DNA from: Bacteroidales bacterium
Lineage (GTDB): Bacteria > Bacteroidota > Bacteroidia > Bacteroidales > Dysgonomonadaceae
Length of the DNA: 22,760 bases
Direction: 5' to 3'
Assembly: GCA_012798745.1 (NCBI GenBank)
Contig: JAAZMQ010000364.1
Span: 1 to 22,760, forward strand
The notes beneath the pieces were generated by a model that worked only from the letters and a program-made list of their open reading frames with translations, did not search any database and had not been told where the DNA came from. Positions within the stretch are counted from its first letter, which is position 1. Every line of letters begins with the position of its first letter. The translations under genes and the position numbers were made by a program. Positions 16,114 to 22,760 of this stretch are shown here, one piece after another.

Positions 16114-18327
16114 TTAATCAAAAATAACTTCGACAACTTTCTCCATATCCATTTCATCCGTACAACTCACGTCCTCGAGATACATCGGAATGGTAGCTCC
16201 ATATTTTACATATACAGGCATCTCTTCCAAAGGAACGGTCACATCCTTCAGCCAACGCGGCCCTTCCAAAATTTCTCGGGTGAAAAAGTGAACCCATTTC
16301 CCTTCGGGCAAATAGATATCGCGTCTACCTGACGAATTCATCACCGGTGCCACCATCATATGGTCGCCGAAATAATATTGATCATCGATGTGACGACACG
16401 TTCTGTCATCGGGATGATGTAAAACCAACGCCCTTAGCACAGGAAATCCAGTACGGGTTGTCTTCTCGCTTTGCTGAACGATATAGGGGATTAACCGATA
16501 CCGCAATTTCCACCATTCCCGGATAATCTCCGAAATATAGGGATATTCCCACGGTTCGCGCTTATGTGTACCGTGATAGCGCATGTGCGAAGTAAAAACG
16601 CCAAACTGTGTCCATCGAACATAAAGATCGTCCGGTATGACGGAGTTCATAAAATTGGGCACACCATGGAATCCAGGGATATCGTGACTCCAAAAACCGA
16701 AACCCGACAAGCCCAAATGTAATCCCCCTTTCAGTGAACCGGCCATACCGTGCCACGAACAAGCAGCATCGCCTCCCCAGTGAACCGGATATCGCTGACA
16801 ACCCGCCCACCCTGCTCGAGCCCAGATAATCCCTTCACCTGTAACTTCTTTCGTTACTTCATATACGGCTTTCTGATACAAAAGGGGATAGATGTTCTGC
16901 AATTTTTCGGCCGGCATGCCCTGATATTCCGCATCCAAATGAATATCTTCACCAAAATCGGCTTTAATGCAACTCGCACCCATTTTTAGCAAGTTTCGCA
17001 ACAGGTCTTTATACCATTCAACGGCTTTATCGTATGTAAAATCAATCGTTCCCGCAAAATCCTGCACACTGAAATTCGACGCACCCGAAAGCTTGCGAAC
17101 CCCTTTGCCAATGTAATGGTGTTCCTCCGCTTCACAGTACTGAGCGGCATCGTAGGAAATATACGGTAATTGCCATAGACTAACGCGAAACCCTTTTCCC
17201 CTCAGATGTCGAATAAATTTTTCGGGTTCAGGGAAACGCTTCTCGTTGAATTTCCATTCGCAAAGCCAATCGGTTTCAAACCAACCCGTATCCAAATGAA
17301 TAACATCACACGGATAATCTTCCTTGCGCAACCTCTCGCAAATTTCGTTTACCTCTTCTGCCGAAAAATAGGTCATGCGGCTCATCCATATTCCGAAACT
17401 CCAAAGTGGAGGCATGGGCGGAAATCCCGTCAACTGACGATAGCCGAACAAAACCTCTTCCAACGTGTCGCCACCGATTAAAAAGAAATCGATAAAGGGC
17501 TCTTCTGCCATTATCTGAACTGAACGTGTGGAATGATCGGCAAGCGAAAATTTGGCAAACGAACACGTATGAAGAAACAAACCGTAAATCTCGGAAGAAA
17601 GATAAAACGGTACGTTTTTGTAGGCTCTCCGGTTATTTACACCCTGCGCATCCTGATTACGCATCTGGAAAGTCTTCCCTGCAAGGTCCATCTTGGCAAA
17701 ACGCTCTCCTGTACCAAAAAAACATTCGTCGGGTTTGGCTTCCAATGAAAAAGTAACCCGGTCTGCACGGCCGTTCTTTTCAACAAAAGCCAGAGCAAAG
17801 GCATCGTGACGCGCAGGCGAAAACATGTCATAAGCCGAAAGAGAAATCGCTTTCTTCCCATGGGGGAAAAAACTCAAGAAAACAGTCTCATCCGGCGCCG
17901 GCTGCAAATCACTCCACCACTCGATCTGTGGTTTGGGAAAAAGCACTTTTGCTCTTGTACTCCCTTTTTTATCCTGGATCGTCCACGTTTCTTCGTCTTC
18001 CCGATAGGACAAAGGCTTTTTCTTTAGATCAGAGCTCAAAAGTAGCATCTCGGAATCTTCCATGTAAGGACGATCAATTCCTAAGGATATACGTAAAATC
18101 GTTGATCCCAATGCCCGTATTCTAAGGGTATAATTTTTTCTCGGCTCAGAAAAATCAGGCTTTATTTCGTTTGAATTGCACTGCTTTTGAAAAGGAATGG
18201 TAAGAAAAATATCCCCATCTACCTCCCTAATATCCGTAGGCAAACATGCTTTCCAAAGGCGTTCTCCTCCATCTAAGTTAACATCAAAATCCAAAAAATC
18301 GAAAAGTTGATAATTGGTCTGCTTCAT
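16114..18327 (-). CDS. GH31 alpha-glycosidase, YicI-like (probable alpha-xylosidase), cytoplasmic
   Basis: A 737-residue retaining alpha-glycosidase of family GH31. There is no signal peptide: the N-terminus is polar and acidic, so it probably acts in the cytoplasm, unlike the other glycosidases here. Order: N-terminal beta-sandwich (about 1-300), TIM barrel (305-600), C-terminal beta domains (620-737). The catalytic nucleophile is D457 in IKADFGEDIH and the acid/base is D520 in VHWGGDAACSW. The stretch GLSGFGFWSHDIPGF (539-553) and LPEGKWVHF near the C-terminus closely match E. coli YicI, an alpha-xylosidase. The barrel-entry segment reads HLDTGWF (344-350) rather than the HFDxFWM of YicI, so the preferred sugar may differ from unsubstituted xylose. 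The start ATG has AGGAGG one base upstream. It lies 10 bases after the mutarotase-like gene. Other GH31 activities remain possible. Confidence 0.88.
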   Translation of the reverse strand: MKQTNYQLFDFLDFDVNLDGGERLWKACLPTDIREVDGDIFLTIPFQKQCNSNEIKPDFSEPRKNYTLRIRALGSTILRISLGIDRPYMEDSEMLLLSSDLKKKPLSYREDEETWTIQDKKGSTRAKVLFPKPQIEWWSDLQPAPDETVFLSFFPHGKKAISLSAYDMFSPARHDAFALAFVEKNGRADRVTFSLEAKPDECFFGTGERFAKMDLAGKTFQMRNQDAQGVNNRRAYKNVPFYLSSEIYGLFLHTCSFAKFSLADHSTRSVQIMAEEPFIDFFLIGGDTLEEVLFGYRQLTGFPPMPPLWSFGIWMSRMTYFSAEEVNEICERLRKEDYPCDVIHLDTGWFETDWLCEWKFNEKRFPEPEKFIRHLRGKGFRVSLWQLPYISYDAAQYCEAEEHHYIGKGVRKLSGASNFSVQDFAGTIDFTYDKAVEWYKDLLRNLLKMGASCIKADFGEDIHLDAEYQGMPAEKLQNIYPLLYQKAVYEVTKEVTGEGIIWARAGWAGCQRYPVHWGGDAACSWHGMAGSLKGGLHLGLSGFGFWSHDIPGFHGVPNFMNSVIPDDLYVRWTQFGVFTSHMRYHGTHKREPWEYPYISEIIREWWKLRYRLIPYIVQQSEKTTRTGFPVLRALVLHHPDDRTCRHIDDQYYFGDHMMVAPVMNSSGRRDIYLPEGKWVHFFTREILEGPRWLKDVTVPLEEMPVYVKYGATIPMYLEDVSCTDEMDMEKVVEVIFD

Positions 18328-18337
18328 ACCTCCTGCC

Positions 18338-19033
18338 TTATATTATTTCCTCTGTTATTTTTTCAAAGGTGATCCATGTGCTATCGTTAGGAGCATCTGC
18401 TAACCCTTCCTGATAGTTACTCATAATCGCATTCCACTCCTTCACACGTGGATTATGCTCAACCGTTTTCGGATTTAATTCTTCCAAACTTTTTCCTTTG
18501 GGAATACTGATGACGAGCATAAGTTGTCTTCCATTGCGAAAAACAAGAACCTGCTGAAAATCGGCATTGCAAAACCCTTTCGAAACTTCAGGCCATTTTT
18601 CGAATTGTGTTCGGTGGTATTCCATATATGCTTGCTGCATCGCTTCATCTTCTACCAAATTTGCCGTCATAATCACATGTTCACAGCTTCGCATCCGTTT
18701 ATCGTTGCAATGCTCATCTCTGCTGAAACGATAAAAGGGCTTTTCGTAAAGATTTATGTTGCTATTGGGATACCGTTCTTTAATTTTTCCTTTTAGGTTA
18801 CTGATCTCACTTGCGTCGACATAAATAACCCAATGATTTTTCCACCAGTAAACCGAATGAGGATCTATTTGATATTCACTGCAAAATGTAATGATTTCTT
18901 CCTTTGGGATAAAAGATCGTTTGTCAACAACCTCCAAAATTGAAGGCGTACGTTCAGACGTCGACTTACAGGATAGGAAAAGAAGAAAACATCCCAATAG
19001 AACTAATTTACCGAAGTCCAACACTTTCCTCAT
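18338..19033 (-). CDS. L-rhamnose mutarotase-like lipoprotein with an extra N-terminal domain
   Basis: A 231-residue protein with a lipoprotein signal: a hydrophobic stretch then L-F-L-S-C with C22 as the lipidated cysteine. The C-terminal half (about 118-224) resembles the rhamnose mutarotase family (RhaM, DUF718), a dimeric alpha/beta-barrel protein that interconverts sugar anomers: EYHRTQFEKWPEV (138-150, H140 at the position of the family's histidine), FCNADFQQVLVFRNGRQLM (154-172), and NPRVKEWNAIM (194-204). The N-terminal half (about 42-105) holds a short alpha/beta segment with VYWWKNHWVIYVD that may be a diverged second ferredoxin-like unit. Ordinary RhaM proteins have about 104 residues and are cytoplasmic, so the extension and lipidation are odd. 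It may bind or epimerise a released sugar in the envelope. An in-frame TAA lies just upstream of the ATG, fixing this start. Confidence 0.78.
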   Translation of the reverse strand: MRKVLDFGKLVLLGCFLLFLSCKSTSERTPSILEVVDKRSFIPKEEIITFCSEYQIDPHSVYWWKNHWVIYVDASEISNLKGKIKERYPNSNINLYEKPFYRFSRDEHCNDKRMRSCEHVIMTANLVEDEAMQQAYMEYHRTQFEKWPEVSKGFCNADFQQVLVFRNGRQLMLVISIPKGKSLEELNPKTVEHNPRVKEWNAIMSNYQEGLADAPNDSTWITFEKITEEII

Positions 19034-19057
19034 AGTTTATGATAAAAATAAAAATAA

Positions 19058-19064
19058 CCTCCTT
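19058..19064 (-). promoter_or_regulatory. Strong Shine-Dalgarno-like AAGGAGG, unusually far from its start
   Basis: AAGGAGG lies just after the stop of the 910-residue lipoprotein gene, about 24 bases before the ATG of the mutarotase-like gene. Normal spacing is 5-10 bases. No in-frame earlier start exists, because a TAA precedes the ATG directly. The A/T-rich spacer between them is unstructured by eye. Confidence 0.4.
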
Positions 19065-19066
19065 AA

Positions 19067-21799
19067 TTAATAAAACAACCAATCGACGGATGCTGTAAAA
19101 TCATCATCCATCAATCCCACATTACGGAATTCGATGTCGGATTGCGTGAAACCCAATATCAAACATATTCCTTTGCCGAGTGAGACCGTATGCCTTCCGG
19201 CAGGAAAAGAATAGGCATGAATATTTACTGCCGGTTGGTTTTCGATCGCCAACGCGTTCATCAACACAGGTTCGGCTTGACCATATTGATTAGCCGAAGC
19301 ATTCGTTTCCAATACAGGCGCCATTGCATACCCCTTTTGATCCGTACGGAAATAGCCTACCAACAGTTTTACCGAATCGCGCGTGTCAAATTCGATCACT
19401 GTTCCTTTCTTTTTTTGAAATTCGGCTTCGAGCTTCAACACCTTCATGTTTTTCAGCTCCGGAGCAATTCCTTTTAATTGTGAGTCTATTCCAGGAATCA
19501 CATGTCGACCTTTCACCAAAGGCATCCATTCTGCTTTGGGTGTCATCAAGATTACTTCGGCAGGAACGAATGGGGAAATTGTTTCAACTCTCTTTTCGCT
19601 TCCGCCTGTTTTTAGCATCCGGAGATTTTTTTTAAAATTTCTGAATTCCTGCTCGTAAAGTGGAAGAAGTTCCTCCCAGGTTTTATATTTGCCGTCATCA
19701 CCGCCAATCGGGATTCGCCTTTGAGCCGTTTGCATGCTGTTGGCATACAGATAGGTATCTTTGGTTAACGAAACCAATTTCCTGTAATGTTTCAAACTCT
19801 CTTCCATAAAGGGAATAGCTGCTTCCAGATCATCAATGTTATTGCTGTATTGATAATCAAGCACACGTTCCGCTGCCTTTACTTTCGCACCAAAAAAATA
19901 GGCAAATTCCCGATAACAGTATATATCGTTTTTCAATCGCAAAAATTCATCTTTGTTTTTCTTTACCTTTTTGGCCGCTTTCTCAATAGCAGCAACGGCT
20001 TTATTGGCATGATCCTTCGCCTGAACAACAACATCCAAGGGTAATTCACCAATATGCTTTTCGTTTTTCCATTTCTTCTCCACATATTCGATCAGTTTTT
20101 CCCCTTCAGGACCACACGACTCATAAAAGCCGGGATAGATTTTATATTTATACGGATTAACCAACTGGCTCATGAACATTCCCAAGAGAAATGTCTGGCG
20201 GTTTCCCTCGGTAATAGCGAAACGACGGGTCAATTTAGGAGAGATCTCACCGGCCTGTTCATAGGCTTCAAGGATATCTCTGCCCGCTTTCCCGCAACCG
20301 TAAAAATTACCCAACTGATCTGACCAATACACCTCTTCTTCGTGTCGCGGACGATCGGCTTTCCATGCATAACGCCCCCAGCTCTTGTACCATATCCAAT
20401 CCCTGTTGATCTGCAAAAGCCGTTCTCCTTCAGGCAGCTTATCGGCCGTGTAGGGCCAGTCCCAATACGATGCCTGAGGATATAAATGTAGGCCATTTGC
20501 GCCATGCACGCGATGCATGGCCTGAACGCTTTTCTGGATGAAATCGGGAGAACCATAACGAAATGGTTCAAGATTAGCAAGAATATGAACATTATCGATA
20601 TGCACCGAACCCAACGAACTCAATTCCCGATGGATCTGCGACCATGGTCCCCGCGGTTCGTACGTCGTCAACGATTCACCATTATATTTGTGCATGGTGT
20701 ACAAATTCTTATATAGGGGGAGCGCTTTCTCCATCACCATCTTGCAGTCGGTATCGTGGGCTCGGAGAATGATGGGCGGCTCATCCGTCCGTCCCAGAGC
20801 CTTTAATCCGTCTTTAACACCGGGAATAATGGTTTCCGTAAACCACTTGACGTCATCTTCATAAGTCGCCATCGCCTCTCCAAGGCAAACAAGCAATCCT
20901 ACATTTGGATATTTCCGAATAAAGGCGCTTATTGATTTGCACGTATAATCCGATAATAAAGGCGTAATTGGCCGATTCCTATCCTGCGTTTTTATACCGT
21001 AATGTTCCGCAAAAGGTTTCGAGACAATGATATTGTAAAACATCTGGATCACCCATATCCCTCTTTTACCGGCTTCTTTCGTAAGAAAAGCAAACATCTC
21101 TTCGTTTTTCTTAAAGGTCTCTTCATCGACTTCCACCGCAAAAGGATAATCCTCCAACTTTACCAGGGAGGCAAAAGGATGGCCGTTCCACAAATACAAC
21201 GTATTCATGCGATATTCCACCAACATATTCAAATACCTGATCCAAAGATCTTTATCATAAAACCACGGGAAATTTTCAGGAGTATAAGGATATTCATATA
21301 CACCTCTTCCCGGCAGTAAATAAGGTTTTTGCAGACCAACGCAAGCACCTCTCAAAACCATTTCGGGCGCATCCACGATTTCTTTCGGAAAAGCTTCACC
21401 CTCTTTCAACTCATCGGCCAAACGGTAACATCCATATAGCGCACCAGAGGGATCCTCTCCATACACAAGTGTAACATCTTTTTGGGTAGCAATATAAAAA
21501 CCTTCTTTCTCGATCTCTTGAGGAACATTTAAGCCATATTCCTCTGCAAGACTTGTCAATACAAGAGAGTCCCTCCCCTCCAAAACAATCAGCTTCCTCC
21601 CCCCTTTCGGCAGATATGGGGTATTGATTGTTCCTTCCAAAAGTTTATAATCCTTTAATGATTCTCTGAGGTGTTCAACACCAAACTGCAATCGTTGAGA
21701 TGAAGAAGGTAAGGTTAAAATAACAAGCGATTCCTTTTCACAGGATACAAAAACTAAAAGTAATAAGAAGAGAAAAAAAGCGTTTCGTGTTTTGTTCAT
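19067..21799 (-). CDS. Large lipoprotein glycoside hydrolase candidate with GH67/GH115/GH20-type N-terminal domain
   Basis: A 910-residue lipoprotein: hydrophobic residues 8-18 then V-S-C with C20 as the lipidated cysteine. Residues about 25-140 look like the small alpha/beta domain that precedes the barrel in GH67, GH115 and GH20 enzymes, ending in DPSGALYGCYRLADEL (116-131). Residues about 148-450 look like a TIM barrel: RGACVGLQKPY, YLNMLVEYRMNTLYLWNGHP (189-208), GLLVCLGEAMATYED (301-315, E308 a candidate catalytic acid), KYNGES (371-376), and a W/Y-rich end at SYWDWPY (444-450). A helical, lysine-rich region (about 490-700) and a C-terminal beta-rich domain (760-910) follow. I cannot place it in a numbered family. 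A uronic-acid-removing (alpha-glucuronidase-like) role is plausible from the domain order but not shown. It is the first gene of the operon, with TAAGGT about 9 bases before its ATG. Confidence 0.7.
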   Translation of the reverse strand: MNKTRNAFFLFLLLLVFVSCEKESLVILTLPSSSQRLQFGVEHLRESLKDYKLLEGTINTPYLPKGGRKLIVLEGRDSLVLTSLAEEYGLNVPQEIEKEGFYIATQKDVTLVYGEDPSGALYGCYRLADELKEGEAFPKEIVDAPEMVLRGACVGLQKPYLLPGRGVYEYPYTPENFPWFYDKDLWIRYLNMLVEYRMNTLYLWNGHPFASLVKLEDYPFAVEVDEETFKKNEEMFAFLTKEAGKRGIWVIQMFYNIIVSKPFAEHYGIKTQDRNRPITPLLSDYTCKSISAFIRKYPNVGLLVCLGEAMATYEDDVKWFTETIIPGVKDGLKALGRTDEPPIILRAHDTDCKMVMEKALPLYKNLYTMHKYNGESLTTYEPRGPWSQIHRELSSLGSVHIDNVHILANLEPFRYGSPDFIQKSVQAMHRVHGANGLHLYPQASYWDWPYTADKLPEGERLLQINRDWIWYKSWGRYAWKADRPRHEEEVYWSDQLGNFYGCGKAGRDILEAYEQAGEISPKLTRRFAITEGNRQTFLLGMFMSQLVNPYKYKIYPGFYESCGPEGEKLIEYVEKKWKNEKHIGELPLDVVVQAKDHANKAVAAIEKAAKKVKKNKDEFLRLKNDIYCYREFAYFFGAKVKAAERVLDYQYSNNIDDLEAAIPFMEESLKHYRKLVSLTKDTYLYANSMQTAQRRIPIGGDDGKYKTWEELLPLYEQEFRNFKKNLRMLKTGGSEKRVETISPFVPAEVILMTPKAEWMPLVKGRHVIPGIDSQLKGIAPELKNMKVLKLEAEFQKKKGTVIEFDTRDSVKLLVGYFRTDQKGYAMAPVLETNASANQYGQAEPVLMNALAIENQPAVNIHAYSFPAGRHTVSLGKGICLILGFTQSDIEFRNVGLMDDDFTASVDWLFY

Positions 21800-21820
21800 A
21801 AAATTTTACCTTAATATTTT

Positions 21821-21842
21821 CGTTATCAATACCCCAATAACG
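21821..21842. repeat. Inverted repeat in the operon leader (possible operator or 5'-UTR hairpin)
   Basis: CGTTAT and ATAACG are separated by 10 bases, 22-43 bases upstream of the first operon gene's ATG. The position fits an operator or an mRNA hairpin near the ribosome binding site. The arms are only 6 bases, so chance is possible. Confidence 0.3.
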
Positions 21843-22017
21843 AATAATGAATAAAGAGATATGATATTTTAAAACTTAGCGCACATAACAACAGGCCCGA
21901 TTAAGTAAGAGACGACAATAGCATCAATATGTACTCAAAGCAATACTTCTACTTATTATTCAATTAATAAATCATACCCGTAATTTCGAAAGCACATGCC
22001 GGCGAATGAAATATCGA

Positions 22018-22163
22018 TCCCGACATGATGGCGGGAATCATGAAGCCTACGGCCGGAGAGCATTTGACATCGGTAGCAGGGCATTCTGCCGGCCCTATAT
22101 ATTTATCCCGAGCAACAGTCATAGCCGGAGTATCCGGGAGTCGTTTAAATACCGTATCGGGAT
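22018..22163. ncRNA. Cluster of nested inverted repeats; candidate structured leader RNA
   Basis: Three hairpin-forming units lie in a row. TCCCG pairs with CGGGA (22018-22022 / 22032-22036). GGCCGG pairs with CCGGCC (22051-22056 / 22089-22094), with an inner GCAG/CTGC alternative. ATCCCGA pairs with TCGGGAT (22105-22111 / 22157-22163) and encloses a tight CCGGA-GTA-TCCGG hairpin (22125-22137). All stems are G/C-rich in an otherwise A/T-rich gap. If the operon promoter lies to the right, this would be in the transcribed leader of the minus-strand operon. It does not show the conserved boxes of a cobalamin, SAM or FMN riboswitch by eye. It could equally be the remains of a decayed gene. Strand and boundaries are not determined. 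Confidence 0.3.
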
Positions 22164-22347
22164 GCTGACGAAATTTTTTCTCCTCTCTCCCGATTGGCTA
22201 TTCTGATGGTACTCGGGCGAGCATTTATCGGATTCGCGGCAATGGTGACGGTATTGTTCGGAAATAGCGTAAACTTGCACTTACCGGCTGACGCTTTTTG
22301 AGGGCTTTGCATCCCCAACCCCTTGGCAAATCCCTGTGTTGCATTTC

Positions 22348-22360
22348 TAAGTTGAACTTA
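22348..22360. repeat. 13-base palindrome TAAGTT-G-AACTTA
   Basis: Perfect 6-base arms around a single central base. Such a compact site could be a transcription-factor operator or a mobile-element end. No partner copy was found in the window. Confidence 0.3.
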
Positions 22361-22392
22361 CGGTTCTTTATTTTGACCGAAAACAAGGACAT

Positions 22393-22445
22393 TTTCAAGG
22401 TTGATCAGTTGATTTGCTTGGTTTTTGTTCTCAGAAACCTTGAAA
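22393..22445. repeat. 10-base inverted repeat with a 33-base spacer
   Basis: TTTCAAGGTT (22393-22402) is exactly complementary to AACCTTGAAA (22436-22445). The arms are long for chance within 50 bases, but no T tract follows on either side, so it is not a standard terminator. It may be a regulatory site or a relic of a mobile element. Confidence 0.35.
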
Positions 22446-22515
22446 TAAATTGAAAAATTTATGTCGGATTTTTAAAAAAGAAGAAACTGAATGAATGCCC
22501 GGTATTGAACTTTCC

Positions 22516-22541
22516 GACAGCAAAAAAAATGTTCTGCTGCC
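22516..22541 (-). terminator. Weak hairpin downstream of ribH (possible terminator)
   Basis: On the minus strand GGCAGCA and TGCTGTC can form a 7-pair stem (one G-U pair) about 90 bases after the ribH stop. The T run is in the loop, not after the stem, so it is not a textbook rho-independent terminator. Confidence 0.2.
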
Positions 22542-22632
22542 ATTAAAAATTTAAAAATCAAAAAAATGAAAGATATGCCTTTGGTAGAAATTCAAATGAT
22601 AAAAACAATTTTCAATTCCTTTAAATAAGAAG

Positions 22633-22760
22633 CTATGATTTATATTTTGCGTTCAGCGCAATCATCTTTAGGGCCGTTATGGCCGCCTCATCGCCTTTAT
22701 TGCCATGCCTTCCGCCGGCACGGGCTTTTGCCTGTTCCGGCGTATTTGTGGTCAACACAC
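22633..22760 (-). CDS. ribH: 6,7-dimethyl-8-ribityllumazine synthase, C-terminal end (runs off the right edge)
   Basis: The frame enters from the right edge and ends with TAG at 22633-22635, giving about 42 C-terminal residues. They include LTTNTPEQAKARAGGRHGNK and then GDEAAITALKMIALN, which match the conserved C-terminus of lumazine synthase (the family's L-T-x-x-x-x-E-Q-A-x-x-R-A-G, then G-N-K-G-x-E-A-A and a final helix). The arginine and histidine of the RAGGRHG segment correspond to phosphate and active-site regions in the family. The enzyme makes the riboflavin precursor 6,7-dimethyl-8-ribityllumazine from 5-amino-6-ribitylaminouracil and dihydroxybutanone phosphate. It is a housekeeping gene and is separated from the glycosidase operon by about 830 bases, marking the likely edge of the accessory locus. 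Confidence 0.9.
   Translation of the reverse strand, partial: VLTTNTPEQAKARAGGRHGNKGDEAAITALKMIALNAKYKS

Larger units (their letters stand above)
21800..22632. other. Intergenic region between ribH and the glycosidase operon
   Basis: No gene is recognised in these 833 bases. The left part (21800-21990) is A/T-rich, holds the operon's 5' untranslated region and probably its promoter; no convincing Bacteroidota -33/-7 promoter pair (TTTG and TAnnTTTG) could be fixed by eye. A middle block (about 21990-22330) is visibly richer in G and C and contains several nested inverted repeats. The right part (22330-22632) returns to A/T-rich sequence with further inverted repeats and the region just after ribH. 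Short open frames exist on both strands (for example about 22149-22301 on the plus strand and 21966-22198 on the minus strand), but none resembles a known protein. Confidence 0.7.

Noticed and set aside
22040..22140. Possible tRNA suggested by the stem-rich block
   Set aside because: No T-loop motif (GGTTCGAATC type), no acceptor stem of 7 pairs at the right spacing, and no anticodon arm.
21966..22198. Minus-strand open frame of about 77 codons
   Set aside because: No start codon near its beginning and no resemblance to a known protein; it is kept only as a note in the intergenic entry.
22006..22206. Plus-strand 66-codon open frame in the intergenic block
   Set aside because: No recognisable motif; it overlaps the hairpin-rich block and ends within the hydrophobic frame region. 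Length is within chance for this composition.
21800..22632. Cobalamin riboswitch expected ahead of a corrinoid operon
   Set aside because: I looked on the minus strand for the B12-box (GCCACTG) and the other conserved core segments and found none. The hairpins present do not match that layout.

Overview
The window looks like a carbohydrate-utilisation locus of an anaerobic Bacteroidota bacterium, probably of the order Bacteroidales. This is inferred from the density of secreted glycoside hydrolases, the lipoproteins with an S-C lipobox, the weak and variable ribosome binding sites, and the AT-leaning composition. Nothing in the window identifies a species.

Layout. All recognised genes lie on the minus strand. 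At the far right edge (22633-22760) is the 3' end of ribH (lumazine synthase). An intergenic region of about 830 bases follows (21800-22632). It contains a GC-richer block with several inverted repeats and no recognisable gene. From 21799 down to the left edge runs one tightly packed, apparently single operon of at least 21.8 kb, with gaps mostly of 0-75 bases and one 8-base overlap. In transcription order it encodes: a large lipoprotein with a GH67/GH115/GH20-like N-terminal domain; a rhamnose-mutarotase-like lipoprotein; a GH31 alpha-glycosidase (YicI-type) without a signal peptide; a divergent UroD-fold protein; an SGLT-type sodium:solute symporter; a corrinoid protein; a zinc UroD-family methyltransferase; a stand-alone MetH-activation-domain protein; a 1403-residue GH43-like + GH2 + malectin + CBM enzyme; two further secreted GH2 enzymes; and the start of a secreted GH106 (alpha-L-rhamnosidase family) enzyme that continues out of the window.

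How the genes may work together. The secreted GH2, GH43-like, GH106 and 910-residue enzymes would dismantle a complex glycan or glycoside outside the cytoplasm. The symporter would import a small product, and the signal-less GH31 would finish it inside. The middle of the operon (11040-13419 and 15037-16110) has all the usual parts of a corrinoid-dependent methyl-transfer system: a candidate substrate methyltransferase, a corrinoid carrier, a zinc methyltransferase and a reactivation protein. Such systems remove methyl groups from O-, N- or S-methyl compounds in anaerobes. Its insertion inside a glycosidase operon, with a symporter gene between its two methyltransferase-type genes, suggests an oxygen-independent O-demethylation pathway for a methylated sugar. 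A less likely alternative is a methoxylated aglycone released from a glycoside. This is the most interesting inference in the window. The substrate, the methyl acceptor and the direction of each step are not shown by the sequence.

No SusC/SusD pair, sulfatase, regulator, transposase, tRNA, rRNA or CRISPR array was seen.
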